Of a DNA stretch of 64,000 bases, positions 51,931 through 60,829 are shown one piece after another. A program made the position numbers and the translations under genes. The notes under the pieces are model-generated. The model was not told the origin of the DNA. It worked only from the letters and a program-made list of their open reading frames with translations, and ran no database searches. The stretch is from NCBI RefSeq assembly GCF_018130505.1, contig NZ_JAFCKH010000007.1, positions 124,001 through 188,000 of the forward strand, written 5' to 3'. Each line of letters begins with the position of its first letter. The first letter of the stretch is position 1. This stretch comes from Bradyrhizobium tropiciagri (lineage in GTDB: Bacteria; Pseudomonadota; Alphaproteobacteria; Rhizobiales; Xanthobacteraceae).

Positions 51931-52296
51931 ATGCGCGGGCGGCTCAAGAACTTCTTGCCGATCGTCCTGGTTGCCCTGTTGGTGCAGATCTTCGCACCGA
52001 TCGGGGCCTGCTGGGCGGCGAGCCTTGCCGCGTCCGATCCGCTGGCCAGGGCCACCATCTGCCACGGCGATTCGAGTGGCGGTGCCGGGCAGGGCGATCA
52101 GACCGGCGCCCATGCCGGCTGCTGTTCCGCCTGCAGCGTGCTGCAGACCGGTGCGCCCGTTGATAGCCCGCCGCCGTCGGTCGCGCGCATCGAACGCGCT
52201 CCGCGGCAGGTCGCCTGGCACGATTTCACCAACGAACTCGACTGCTCGCGCGCCGGCTCGCCCGCACAAGCCCGCGCGCCACCGTTGCTCTCCTGA
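51931..52296 (+). CDS. DUF2946-like small exported protein
   Basis: A 121-residue protein with a hydrophobic N-terminal segment (PIVLVALLVQIFAPIGACWA) and a Cys/His-rich core, CHGDSSGG... and HAGCCSACSVLQ, followed by a Pro/Ala-rich tail ending RAPPLLS. This is the pattern of DUF2946 proteins, often encoded next to copper-related TonB receptors. Starts at 51919 or 51895 are also possible. It lies 86 bases ahead of the TonB receptor gene. Metal binding by the Cys/His cluster is inferred. Confidence 0.7.
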   Translation: MRGRLKNFLPIVLVALLVQIFAPIGACWAASLAASDPLARATICHGDSSGGAGQGDQTGAHAGCCSACSVLQTGAPVDSPPPSVARIERAPRQVAWHDFTNELDCSRAGSPAQARAPPLLS

Positions 52297-52382
52297 CAAT
52301 GGTCTCGCGGCCGGTGCGCACCTCGCGCGCCGGCAAGTGCCCTTGAGCAAGCCGGCCAGAGAGCCGGTGTCAGGATTCTTCC

Positions 52383-54773
52383 ATGTTACGTCATCATCCG
52401 CTGGGCGGGGCAGGTGTGCTCGCACTCGGCGCCGCGCTCGCCGGCAGTCCAACCGGAGCGAACGCCCAGACGTCAGGCGCCGAGCTGCCGGCCGTCACGG
52501 TCGACGCCCCGCAGGCGACGCGCGCCAAACCGGCCGCGGCGAAGCCGCGCGCCCGGGCCGCTTCGGTGCGGCGGGCGCCGAAGCCGCGGGTCGTGCCGGC
52601 GGTAGCGGCGGCCCCCTCGCGCGGCGCGACGCCCGGCGAGACGCTTGCGGCGACACGCGACGGTCTGAACCAGGCGCCCGCCGGCCAGACCCAGACCACC
52701 ATCGACCGCAGCCAGTTCGACAACCGGCCCTCGTTCTCGGTCGCCGACGTGCTGCGCGACAGCCCGGGCATCTCGATCAAGCAGGGCAACGGCCCGCGCG
52801 ATTTCGGCATCTCGATCCGCGGATCGAACGCCCGCAACGGTTTTGGCATCCGCAACCTCGTGATCTTCGACGACGGGTTCCCGGTCACCCAGCCCGACGG
52901 CCTGTCGCGCAGCGATCTGATCGATCCGCATGCCTATGGCGCGATCGACGTGATCCGCGGCCCGTCATCGGCGCTCTATGGCAATTACGCGACCGGCGGC
53001 GCGCTGAATTTCCGGACCCGGCCCGGCGGCAGCATCGATGGCATCGAATACGGTGTCGACGGCGGCAGCTTCGGCTATCTCAACAACTACCTCGCCGCCG
53101 GCAAGAAGGTCGGCAATTTCGAAGCCTCGCTGTTCGCCAGCGACACGCGCGGCGATGGTTTTATCCAGAACAGCTGGTTCAACACCCAGACGGTGAACTT
53201 CCTCGCCACCCTTCAGGCAACGCCGGACGATCGCTTCACCGTCAAGCTGATCAACAACGATCTGAGCGCGCGGCTGCCGGTGAGGCTGTCACTGAACCAA
53301 TACTATCAGAACCCATTCCAGTCCGGCTGCGAAGTGCCGGGTACGGCGGGTTGCGGAACCCAGTCGCTGCTCATCAATGGCTTCAACGGCGCCAGGTCAG
53401 CTCAGACGGCGATCGCCGCCGGCTTCGGACGCGATGATCGTCGGACCATCGTCGGCGGCCGATGGGAGCACGACTTCGACAACACGACCACCTGGCGCAA
53501 CCAGTTCGTATTCGACGACCGCAACATCAACCAGCCCACGGGTGCGACCAGCGCGATCGGCGATTTCCCCTCCTATAACTACATGAGTGACGTCACCAAA
53601 CGCGGCGAACTGTTCGGGATGGATTCCACGACATTCGTCGGCGGTTGGTACAATACGCTGACGACCACCAGCGATACGGTCAACGTGAAGCCGGGAGGCG
53701 ATGCCACGCTCGGCCTGCTGCAGAGCCGTCAGTACCAGTCGACGACCAACTACGGTGTACGCGCGCGTGAGGAACTCAAGCTTGTTCCGTCGCTGACCGC
53801 GGTCGCCGGTATCGGCTGGGAAACGACGACCTTGAATGGCGTCAATACAGCGTTCGGGTATCCGGTCCTGAACAACCCATCTGTCGTCGTCCCGACCGTC
53901 ACGAAAGCCGCGCCGCAGTTCACCAATACCGCGCCCGAGTTTGCGTTGCTCTACAGGCCGGATAGTGAATGGCAGTGGCGGGCGCGGGTAGCGACCGGCT
54001 ACGGCACTCCGCAGGTCAGCAACCTGTTCGTCCTTCCCAGCGGCCTTCCGGGCAACAACACCGCGCTCAAGTCGCAGACCAATCTGGGCTACGATCTCGG
54101 CGCCGACTGGACGCCGAACAAGGCTCTGACGCTGAGCGCGACAGCGTTCTATGAGTTCTTCAAGAACGAACTGGTGTCACAGGCAACGCCGGTCGCCGGC
54201 GCGAGCTTTACTTTCAATGCGCCGCGTTCGGAGCATCGCGGCGTCGAACTCGCCGCGGACTGGAAGTTTCTGCCCGGTTGGCGCTTCTCCGCCGCCTACA
54301 CCTATCTCGACGAGGTCTATACCGACTACGTCGAAAGCATCAGCGGGTTCACCTTCAACCGCGCCGGCAACAAAATTCCCGGCATCTCGCCGAACGAGCT
54401 CACGGCCCGGCTCGGCTACGACCAGATGTGGGGTCCGCTGCAAGGGCTCGGCGGCTTCGTCGAGGTCCAGTGGAAGGACTCCTTCTACATGGACAATGCC
54501 AATCTGTTGAAGGCGCCGGGCTATGAGCTCGTCAATCTCAACCTGCACTACAAGACCGATCTCGTGTCTGATTATTTCAGAAGCCTGAACCTGTACCTCG
54601 AGGTGCGGAACGTGTTCGACCGCACCTATGTGGCTTCGGCCAACAACATCGCGAATTCGGTGACGGCGGCCGGCGTTCAAAATCCTGCGAGCTTACTGGC
54701 AAACACGACCGGCTCGATCTATGCCGGGTCGCCGCGCGCATTCGTGGCCGGCATGAAGATCGCGTTCAAATGA
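52383..54773 (+). CDS. TonB-dependent outer-membrane receptor
   Basis: A 796-residue protein with a signal peptide, an unusual Ala/Pro/Arg-rich linker (residues about 40-80), a plug domain (SVADVLRDSPGISIKQGNGPRDFGISIRG, then VIRGPSSALYGNYATGGALNF) and a long beta-barrel ending in Phe-Lys (AGMKIAFK). It should import a metal complex across the outer membrane using TonB. The substrate is not stated by sequence; the neighbours point to copper. Its stop codon is followed at once by the ribosome site of the next gene. Confidence 0.93.
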   Translation: MLRHHPLGGAGVLALGAALAGSPTGANAQTSGAELPAVTVDAPQATRAKPAAAKPRARAASVRRAPKPRVVPAVAAAPSRGATPGETLAATRDGLNQAPAGQTQTTIDRSQFDNRPSFSVADVLRDSPGISIKQGNGPRDFGISIRGSNARNGFGIRNLVIFDDGFPVTQPDGLSRSDLIDPHAYGAIDVIRGPSSALYGNYATGGALNFRTRPGGSIDGIEYGVDGGSFGYLNNYLAAGKKVGNFEASLFASDTRGDGFIQNSWFNTQTVNFLATLQATPDDRFTVKLINNDLSARLPVRLSLNQYYQNPFQSGCEVPGTAGCGTQSLLINGFNGARSAQTAIAAGFGRDDRRTIVGGRWEHDFDNTTTWRNQFVFDDRNINQPTGATSAIGDFPSYNYMSDVTKRGELFGMDSTTFVGGWYNTLTTTSDTVNVKPGGDATLGLLQSRQYQSTTNYGVRAREELKLVPSLTAVAGIGWETTTLNGVNTAFGYPVLNNPSVVVPTVTKAAPQFTNTAPEFALLYRPDSEWQWRARVATGYGTPQVSNLFVLPSGLPGNNTALKSQTNLGYDLGADWTPNKALTLSATAFYEFFKNELVSQATPVAGASFTFNAPRSEHRGVELAADWKFLPGWRFSAAYTYLDEVYTDYVESISGFTFNRAGNKIPGISPNELTARLGYDQMWGPLQGLGGFVEVQWKDSFYMDNANLLKAPGYELVNLNLHYKTDLVSDYFRSLNLYLEVRNVFDRTYVASANNIANSVTAAGVQNPASLLANTTGSIYAGSPRAFVAGMKIAFK

Positions 54774-54784
54774 GGAGCGCATCG

Positions 54785-56011
54785 ATGCGATATTGCAGTC
54801 CTCTGGTTCGGGCCGCGCTGGCGGCGATCATGCTGGTCGCGCTGCCGGGCCTTGCCGCGGCACAGATGAGCCATCAGCACGCCTCCGAAGCGGCGTGCGA
54901 CGAGACCGATCTGCACTGCGCGACCAGGGTCACGCCGGCTTTCGGACCTGACGGCACGTTGTGGCTCGCCTGGATGGCGGGCGGGCAAATCTCGGTCGCG
55001 AGCTCGAAGGATCAGGGCGCGACCTTCTCGACACCGGTGCAGGTGACGCGGGAGCGGCTCAACCTGGATTGGGGCCCGGACGCCCGGCCGAAGCTCGCGA
55101 TCGACGCCAAGGGCGGCATCGCGCTGGCGTTCTCGATCTTCCGCGATCAGGCCTTCAACGGCCAGGTGCTCGCTACGCGATCAAGCGACGGCGGACGGAG
55201 GTTCGATCAGCCGAAGCCGATCACCGCGAACAATGAAAGCCAGCGCTTCGAGGCGATCGGCTTCGATCCTTCCGGCGCCGTATTCGCGGCCTGGCTCGAC
55301 AAGCGCAATCGCGTGCCGGCGCAGCAGCGCGGCCAAAAATACGACGGCGCCGGTTTGTTCGTCGCGACCTCGAAGGATGGCGGCGCGACCTATTCCGATG
55401 CAAAGCTTGTCGCTGACAACACCTGCGAGTGCTGCCGGCTCGGACTTGCGTTCGATGGTGCCGGCCATCCGGTGGTCGTCTTCCGCAACATCTTCGAGGG
55501 CGGCGTGCGCGATCATGCGATCGTGACGTTCACCGATCTGGCGACACCCGGCGAGGTGCACCGGGTCAGCCGGGACGACTGGCAGATCGCCGCGTGCCCG
55601 CATCACGGTCCGAGCCTCGCCATCTCGCCCGCCGGCACCTATCATGTGACGTGGTACACCAACGGCAAGACGCGCAAGGGATTGTTCTATGCGCAGTCGC
55701 GCGACGGCGGAAAGACCTTCTCCGATCCGCTGCCGATCGGACAGCCGAACCGCAGCCCGTCGCGGCCGCAGATCGCCGCGGGACCGCAGGGGCTCGTGAT
55801 GGTCTGGAAGGAGTTCGACGGGCAGAAGACGACGATCAATCAGATGATCTCGCACGATGACGGAGCGACCTGGTCGAAGCCCACGGCGATTGCCGACACG
55901 GCCGACAGCTCCGACCATCCGCTGCTCGTATCGGACCGCCGGCATACCTATTTGTCGTGGATGACCAAGGCAGACGGCTATCATTTCCTGGCGATCGGGA
56001 GCGAACCATGA
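54785..56011 (+). CDS. Exported Asp-box beta-propeller (sialidase-like) protein with Cys/His motifs
   Basis: A 408-residue protein with a signal peptide (cleavage near AAAQ, residue 27). Five Asp boxes (SxDxGxT/F) stand at about 74, 134, 196, 305 and 356, as in sialidase-fold propellers. The sialidase Arg triad is not evident. Extra Cys/His groups are striking: MSHQH-x5-C-x6-C (29-45), CECC (214-217) and CPHH (271-274), which suggest a metal or heme site. I chose the ATG at 54785 because GAGGAG sits seven bases before it. It overlaps the TlpA-like gene by four bases. Function is unknown; metal binding is inferred. Confidence 0.75.
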   Translation: MRYCSPLVRAALAAIMLVALPGLAAAQMSHQHASEAACDETDLHCATRVTPAFGPDGTLWLAWMAGGQISVASSKDQGATFSTPVQVTRERLNLDWGPDARPKLAIDAKGGIALAFSIFRDQAFNGQVLATRSSDGGRRFDQPKPITANNESQRFEAIGFDPSGAVFAAWLDKRNRVPAQQRGQKYDGAGLFVATSKDGGATYSDAKLVADNTCECCRLGLAFDGAGHPVVVFRNIFEGGVRDHAIVTFTDLATPGEVHRVSRDDWQIAACPHHGPSLAISPAGTYHVTWYTNGKTRKGLFYAQSRDGGKTFSDPLPIGQPNRSPSRPQIAAGPQGLVMVWKEFDGQKTTINQMISHDDGATWSKPTAIADTADSSDHPLLVSDRRHTYLSWMTKADGYHFLAIGSEP

Positions 56012-56505
56012 AACGCCATCTGCTCGCGGCGCTCATCCTGCTCGGCACGCTGGCGCCTGCACCGGCGGCGGAGCAGGGCGCGCTGAAGCAATTCGAGCGC
56101 GGCAGCTGGCAGCAGCTGTTGCGTGCGCACAAGGGACATCCGACCCTGGTCCATTTCTGGGGCGTGACCTGCGGACCGTGCAAGGTCGAGCTGCCCGAGC
56201 TCGGCCAGTTCATGAAGGATCATCCGGGTGTTGACGTCGTGACGATCAGCGCGGATCTGGTGCCCAACCTGCCGGACGCGACCCGGTCGATGCTGGATCG
56301 CGCCGGGTTGGCATCGGCCGAGAACTGGATTTTCGGCGACGGCTTTGCCGAGCGGCTGCGATACGAGATCGACCCGGCATGGCAGGGCGACATCCCGCGC
56401 ACCATGCTGGTGGCGCGCGACGGAACGATCACGACGATCGAGGGATCGGCCGAAATCGCCGACCTGAGCAAATGGTCCGATGCGCAGGCTGCAGCCATCC
56501 GGTAA
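56008..56505 (+). CDS. TlpA/ResA-like periplasmic thioredoxin
   Basis: A 165-residue protein with a signal peptide (MKRHLLAALILLGTLAPAPA) and a thioredoxin domain. The redox motif is WGVTCGPCKVE (Cys55, Cys58), and GDIPRTMLVARDG holds the cis-Pro region. Such proteins reduce cysteines of apo-cytochromes or copper chaperones. Here the likely targets are the Cys motifs of the neighbouring proteins or copper-binding sites. ATGA overlap with the previous gene. Confidence 0.88.
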   Translation: MKRHLLAALILLGTLAPAPAAEQGALKQFERGSWQQLLRAHKGHPTLVHFWGVTCGPCKVELPELGQFMKDHPGVDVVTISADLVPNLPDATRSMLDRAGLASAENWIFGDGFAERLRYEIDPAWQGDIPRTMLVARDGTITTIEGSAEIADLSKWSDAQAAAIR

Positions 56506-56539
56506 CAAGCAACATCAACGCATAAGGAAATCCGTAGCC

Positions 56540-57061
56540 ATGAAGACGCTCTCCCGCATCCTCGCGCTAGCCGCGCTGACCGCCGCAGTCATCTCCACAT
56601 CCGCGCGCGCCGAGGACATCAAGGCCGGCGATCTCGTGATCAGCCAGGCCTGGACGCGCGCCACCCCAAACGGCGCCAAGATCGGCGGCGGCTATCTCAC
56701 CATCGAGAACAAGGGCACGGCGCCCGATCGGCTGGTCGGCGGCTCGGGCGACATCGCGGGCCGGGTGGAGATCCACGAGATGGCGATGGACAACGGCGTG
56801 ATGAAGATGCGCCCGCTCGACAAGGGTCTCGCCATCGAGCCCGGCAAGACGGTGAAGCTGGCGCCAGGCGGCCTGCACCTGATGATGTTCGATTTGAAGA
56901 ACCCGCTGAAGCAGGGCGACAAGGTGCCGGTCACGCTGCAGTTCGAGAAGGCCGGCAAGGTCACGGTGTCGCTCGACGTGCAGTCGGTCGGTGCGCAGTC
57001 GCCCGGCGGTGACCAAGGGGGTGGCCATGGCGGCGGCCACATGGACATGAAGAAGATGTGA
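56540..57061 (+). CDS. PCuAC-type periplasmic copper chaperone
   Basis: A 173-residue protein with a signal peptide (cleaved near ARAED, residue 24) and the PCuAC cupredoxin-like domain. The Cu(I) site is visible as His79-x-Met81, Met90, His113 and Met115 (VEIHEM, MKMRPL, GLHLMMF). The C-terminus is a His/Met-rich tail (GGGHGGGHMDMKKM) that may bind Cu(II). PCuAC delivers copper to cytochrome oxidase CuA/CuB sites. Confidence 0.93.
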   Translation: MKTLSRILALAALTAAVISTSARAEDIKAGDLVISQAWTRATPNGAKIGGGYLTIENKGTAPDRLVGGSGDIAGRVEIHEMAMDNGVMKMRPLDKGLAIEPGKTVKLAPGGLHLMMFDLKNPLKQGDKVPVTLQFEKAGKVTVSLDVQSVGAQSPGGDQGGGHGGGHMDMKKM

Positions 57062-57068
57062 GACGGTG

Positions 57069-57596
57069 ATGCGGTCACACAAGCTCCTCATTGCCGCGGC
57101 GGCGCTGATCTCAGCGTCGCCGGCGCTGGCGCACATCACGCTGGAGCGCAAGCAGGCGGCCGTCGGCTCCTACTACAAGGCCGTGTTCGCGGTGCCGCAT
57201 GGCTGCGCGGGATCGCCGACGGTAAAGATCCGTATCCAAATTCCGGAAGGCGTGATCGGCGTGAAGCCGATGCCGAAGGCCGGCTGGACCCTCGATACGG
57301 TGAGCGGCAAATACGCCGTGCAATACGACTATCACGGCGCCAAAATCTCCGAAGGCGTGACCGAGGTGGCCTGGAGTGGCGGCAAGCTCGCGGATCAGAA
57401 TTACGACGAGTTCGTGATGCAGACATTTCTCACCGACACGCTGAAGCCGAACACGGTGCTGTATTTTCCGGTCGTCCAGGAATGCGAGCAGGGCGTCAGC
57501 CGCTGGATCGACATTCCGGCCGAAGGGCAGGGCGGCGGCCACGATCACGGCAGCAAGACGCCGGCGCCCGGCGTCAAGCTGCTGCCGAAGACTTAA
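57069..57596 (+). CDS. YcnI-like DUF1775 copper-binding protein
   Basis: A 175-residue protein. After a signal peptide the mature chain starts with His22 (HITLERKQA), the residue that forms a copper brace in YcnI, and Trp146 (SRWIDIP) matches the conserved Trp near that site. The tail GGGHDHGSK is His-rich. YcnI proteins are proposed copper chaperones. It lies seven bases behind PCuAC and four bases before the CopCD gene. Confidence 0.9.
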   Translation: MRSHKLLIAAAALISASPALAHITLERKQAAVGSYYKAVFAVPHGCAGSPTVKIRIQIPEGVIGVKPMPKAGWTLDTVSGKYAVQYDYHGAKISEGVTEVAWSGGKLADQNYDEFVMQTFLTDTLKPNTVLYFPVVQECEQGVSRWIDIPAEGQGGGHDHGSKTPAPGVKLLPKT

Positions 57597-57600
57597 AGCC

Positions 57601-59175
57601 GTGCGGCGCCTCGCAAGGCTCGCCGCGCTGCTGGCGGTGGTGTGTCTTGCGGTGTGTGTTGCAACCGCGGCGCATGCGCATGCCGTCCTGATCGGCGCCG
57701 AGCCGGCCGACGGCAGCGTGTTAACGGAGGCGCCGAAGATGGTGGTGCTCCGCTTCAACGAAGCGGTGGCGCCGACCGCGGTCAGCCTGCTCGATGCAGC
57801 GGGCCGGCCGCGCGATGTGGCGATCCGCGCTGTCGATCAATCGGTGATGGTGACCCTGCCGGCCGGTCTGCCGCGGGGCACGCAGGTCATCAGCTATCGC
57901 GTGGTGTCGCAGGACGGTCATCCCGTCGCGGGATCGCTGCTGTTCTCGATCGGCGAAGTGACCGGCTCGGCCACGCCGTCCGGCGACGGCCTGGTCGACG
58001 CGCTGATCTGGCTGGCGCGGCTCGGGCTCTATGTCGGACTGTTTGCCGGCGTCGGCGGCGTGTTCTTCGCCGCCTGGATCGGGCAGGGCCCGGCCGGCGA
58101 AGGCCTGATCATGTGGTCGCTGAAGATCGGCCTCGCCAGCGCGGTTGTCTCGCTCGGCTTGCAGGGCGTCGACCTGTTGAACCTGCCGCTGTCGGGCATC
58201 CTGACCTGGGCGGCATGGGCCAGCGCGGCCGGGACCAGCCTGTTCATCGCCCTGCTGCTCGCGATCGCGGCCATGCTGATCGCCGCGATCGCCTGGCGCA
58301 GTCCGTCGTTCAATGCGGCCTTCGTACGCACCACGATCGCCATGATCTGTGTCGGGCTGTCGTTTGCGGTCAGCGGCCATGCCGCCACCGCCTCGCCGCA
58401 ATGGCTGACCCGGACCGCGCTGTTCATCCATGGCATTGGCGTCGCCTATTGGATGGGCGCGCTGGCGCCGCTGGCGGTGCTCGCCTGGCAGCGCAAGGAT
58501 ACGCTGCTGCGGGTGCTGTGGCGGTTCTCGACGCTCGCGATGCCGATCGTGGCGCTGATCGCCGCGTCGGGCCTCGCCCTTGCGGTCGTGCAAGTCGACA
58601 GTTTTCGCGCGCTGATCGACACCGGATACGGCAACATCCTGCTCTGGAAACTCGTGCTGGTGTCGCTGCTGCTCACCTTCGCGGCGTTGAACCGGCTGGT
58701 CTTCACTCCGGCCATCGAACGTGAATTCCACCGGACGCGGCCGCTGCAGCGCTCGATCGCGCTCGAATTCCTGCTGATGATCGCGATCCTCGGCCTCGTA
58801 GCGGGCTGGCGCTTCACGCCGCCGCCGCGCGCGCTGGCGATGTCGGCAGAGGTTCCGCTCGCGGTCCACATCCACACCGATGCCGCGATGTTCCAGGTGC
58901 TGATCGCACCGGGCCGGATCGGACCGAATGATTTTACGCTGCAGTTGATGAACGGCGATGCCAGCCCGTTCGCCGCCAAGGAGGCCACGCTGATATTGAG
59001 CCTGCCGGAACGCGGTATCCGACCGATGGAACGCCGCGCCTCGCCGGGCGGCGACGGCTATTGGCACCTGAGCAAGGTGCCGCTGCCGTTCCCCGGCCGC
59101 TGGCACATGCGGATCGACGCCCTGGTGACCGATTTCAAGAAAGTGACACTGGAAGACGATTTCGAGGTCAGGTAA
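57601..59175 (+). CDS. copCD: CopC-CopD fusion, copper import/resistance protein
   Basis: A 524-residue protein with a GTG start. A signal peptide ends before His27 (HAVLIGAEPADGS), the N-terminal Cu(II) ligand of CopC, and DGHPVAGSLLF supplies a second His. A CopD domain of about eight helices follows (from about residue 135 to 410), and then a C-terminal soluble part of about 110 residues of the YtkA/FixH-like type. CopD moves copper across the inner membrane in known systems. Last gene of the cassette. Confidence 0.9.
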   Translation: MRRLARLAALLAVVCLAVCVATAAHAHAVLIGAEPADGSVLTEAPKMVVLRFNEAVAPTAVSLLDAAGRPRDVAIRAVDQSVMVTLPAGLPRGTQVISYRVVSQDGHPVAGSLLFSIGEVTGSATPSGDGLVDALIWLARLGLYVGLFAGVGGVFFAAWIGQGPAGEGLIMWSLKIGLASAVVSLGLQGVDLLNLPLSGILTWAAWASAAGTSLFIALLLAIAAMLIAAIAWRSPSFNAAFVRTTIAMICVGLSFAVSGHAATASPQWLTRTALFIHGIGVAYWMGALAPLAVLAWQRKDTLLRVLWRFSTLAMPIVALIAASGLALAVVQVDSFRALIDTGYGNILLWKLVLVSLLLTFAALNRLVFTPAIEREFHRTRPLQRSIALEFLLMIAILGLVAGWRFTPPPRALAMSAEVPLAVHIHTDAAMFQVLIAPGRIGPNDFTLQLMNGDASPFAAKEATLILSLPERGIRPMERRASPGGDGYWHLSKVPLPFPGRWHMRIDALVTDFKKVTLEDDFEVR

Positions 59176-59340
59176 CGCAGTGCCCATCTGCCGGGCGGCC
59201 GGTGCGGCGCGCAATCCGCTCAAATGGCCGAAATTCGCCTGATTTGAAGGGTTTTTGATCTGAAGCGGCCTTGTGTTTTCGCACCCGATCCGGTTTCACT
59301 GCAGTCCTTCTAAGGCACCTCTGATTCTCCGAGTAACCCC

Positions 59341-60660
59341 ATGCGATTGTCGCGGTTTTTCCTGCCCATCCTGAAAGAGAACCCGAAAGAGGCGGAGATC
59401 GTCTCGCATCGGCTGATGCTGCGCGCGGGCATGATGCGGCAGGAGGCGGCCGGCATCTATGCCTGGCTGCCGCTGGGCTTCCGGGTGCTGAAGAAGATCG
59501 AGCAGATCGTCCGCGAGGAGCAGAACCGCGCCGGCGCGCTCGAGCTCTTGATGCCGACGCTGCAGCTCGCCGACCTCTGGCGCGAGAGCGGCCGCTACGA
59601 CGCCTATGGGCCGGAGATGCTCCGCATCGCCGACCGCCACAAGCGCGAACTGCTGTATGGGCCGACCAACGAGGAAATGATCACCGAGATCTTCCGCGCC
59701 TACGTCAAGTCGTACAAGAACCTGCCGTTGAACCTCTACCACATCCAGTGGAAATTCCGCGACGAGCAGCGTCCGCGGTTCGGCGTGATGCGCGGCCGCG
59801 AATTCCTGATGAAGGACGCCTATTCGTTCGACCTCGACGAAGCCGGCGCGCGGCGCTCCTACAACAAGATGTTCGTCGCCTACTTGCGCACCTTCGCGCG
59901 GATGGGCCTGAAGGCGATCCCGATGCGCGCCGAGACCGGCCCGATCGGCGGCGACCTGAGCCACGAATTCATCGTGCTCGCCGAGACCGGCGAGTCCGGC
60001 GTCTACATCAACCGCGACGTGCTCGATCTGCCGGTGCCGGGCGAGGACGTCGACTACGAGGGCGACCTGGCCCCGATCATCAAGCAATGGACCTCGGTCT
60101 ATGCGGCGACCGAGGACGTGCACGAGGCTGCGCGCTTCGAGAGCGAAGTGCCCGAAGCCAAGCGGCTCAACACCCGCGGCATCGAGGTCGGCCAGATCTT
60201 CTATTTCGGCACCAAATATTCCGACAGCATGAAGGCGCTGGTGGCCGGTCCTGATGGCGTCGACGTGCCGATCCATGGCGGCTCCTACGGCGTCGGCGTG
60301 TCGCGCCTGGTCGGTGCGATCATCGAGGCCTGTCACGACGATGCCGGCATCAAGTGGCCGGAGGCGGTGGCGCCGTTCCGCGCAGCGATCCTCAACCTCA
60401 AGCAGGGCGACAGCGCAGTCGATGCCGCCTGCGAGCAGCTCTATCGCGACCTCTCGGCCAAGGGCGTCGACGTGCTCTATGACGACACCGATCAGCGCGC
60501 GGGCGCAAAGTTCGCCGCGGCCGACCTGATCGGCATTCCCTGGCAGATCCTGGTCGGGCCGAAGGGGCTTGCGGAGGGCAAGGTCGAGGTGAAGCGTCGC
60601 AGCGACGGCTCGCGCGACAACATGACTCCAGCCGACGTGGTCGCGAAGCTCGCGGGCTAG
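59341..60660 (+). CDS. proS: Prolyl-tRNA synthetase (short alphaproteobacterial form)
   Basis: A 439-residue class II synthetase. It begins [19 protein letters not shown] and has the motif 2 segment [25 protein letters not shown] and motif 3 [13 protein letters not shown], then the anticodon-binding domain. It lacks the large editing insertion domain, as in alphaproteobacterial ProS (E. coli form is about 570 residues), so Ala-tRNAPro editing must be done by a separate factor. Confidence 0.97.
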   Translation: MRLSRFFLPILKENPKEAEIVSHRLMLRAGMMRQEAAGIYAWLPLGFRVLKKIEQIVREEQNRAGALELLMPTLQLADLWRESGRYDAYGPEMLRIADRHKRELLYGPTNEEMITEIFRAYVKSYKNLPLNLYHIQWKFRDEQRPRFGVMRGREFLMKDAYSFDLDEAGARRSYNKMFVAYLRTFARMGLKAIPMRAETGPIGGDLSHEFIVLAETGESGVYINRDVLDLPVPGEDVDYEGDLAPIIKQWTSVYAATEDVHEAARFESEVPEAKRLNTRGIEVGQIFYFGTKYSDSMKALVAGPDGVDVPIHGGSYGVGVSRLVGAIIEACHDDAGIKWPEAVAPFRAAILNLKQGDSAVDAACEQLYRDLSAKGVDVLYDDTDQRAGAKFAAADLIGIPWQILVGPKGLAEGKVEVKRRSDGSRDNMTPADVVAKLAG

Positions 60661-60662
60661 CG

Positions 60663-60757
60663 CATGATCCGGAAAAGTGGAAGCCGGTTTTCCGAAAAGA
60701 TCATGGTCAATCAATGAGATTGGATCATGATGCGAATCGTAGATCGCATCATGATCC
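60663..60757. repeat. Double palindromic intergenic element
   Basis: The first part (60663-60705) has CATGATC/GATCATG at its ends around GGAAAA...TTTTCC. The second is a perfect palindrome with 14-base arms GGATCATGATGCGA/TCGCATCATGATCC (60722-60735 and 60744-60757). It lies between proS and lolC and belongs with the elements near 42480, 45014 and 63272. Confidence 0.85.
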
Positions 60758-60829
60758 GAATTATTCACCGCGCGCTTTCCCGCGGGGTAATACGGCCACA
60801 TTTGCCCCGAATCATGGGATTATCGACAG

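Noticed and set aside
52297-52382. Riboswitch (cobalamin-type) ahead of the TonB receptor
   Set aside because: The 86-base gap is too short and lacks the B12-box pattern.
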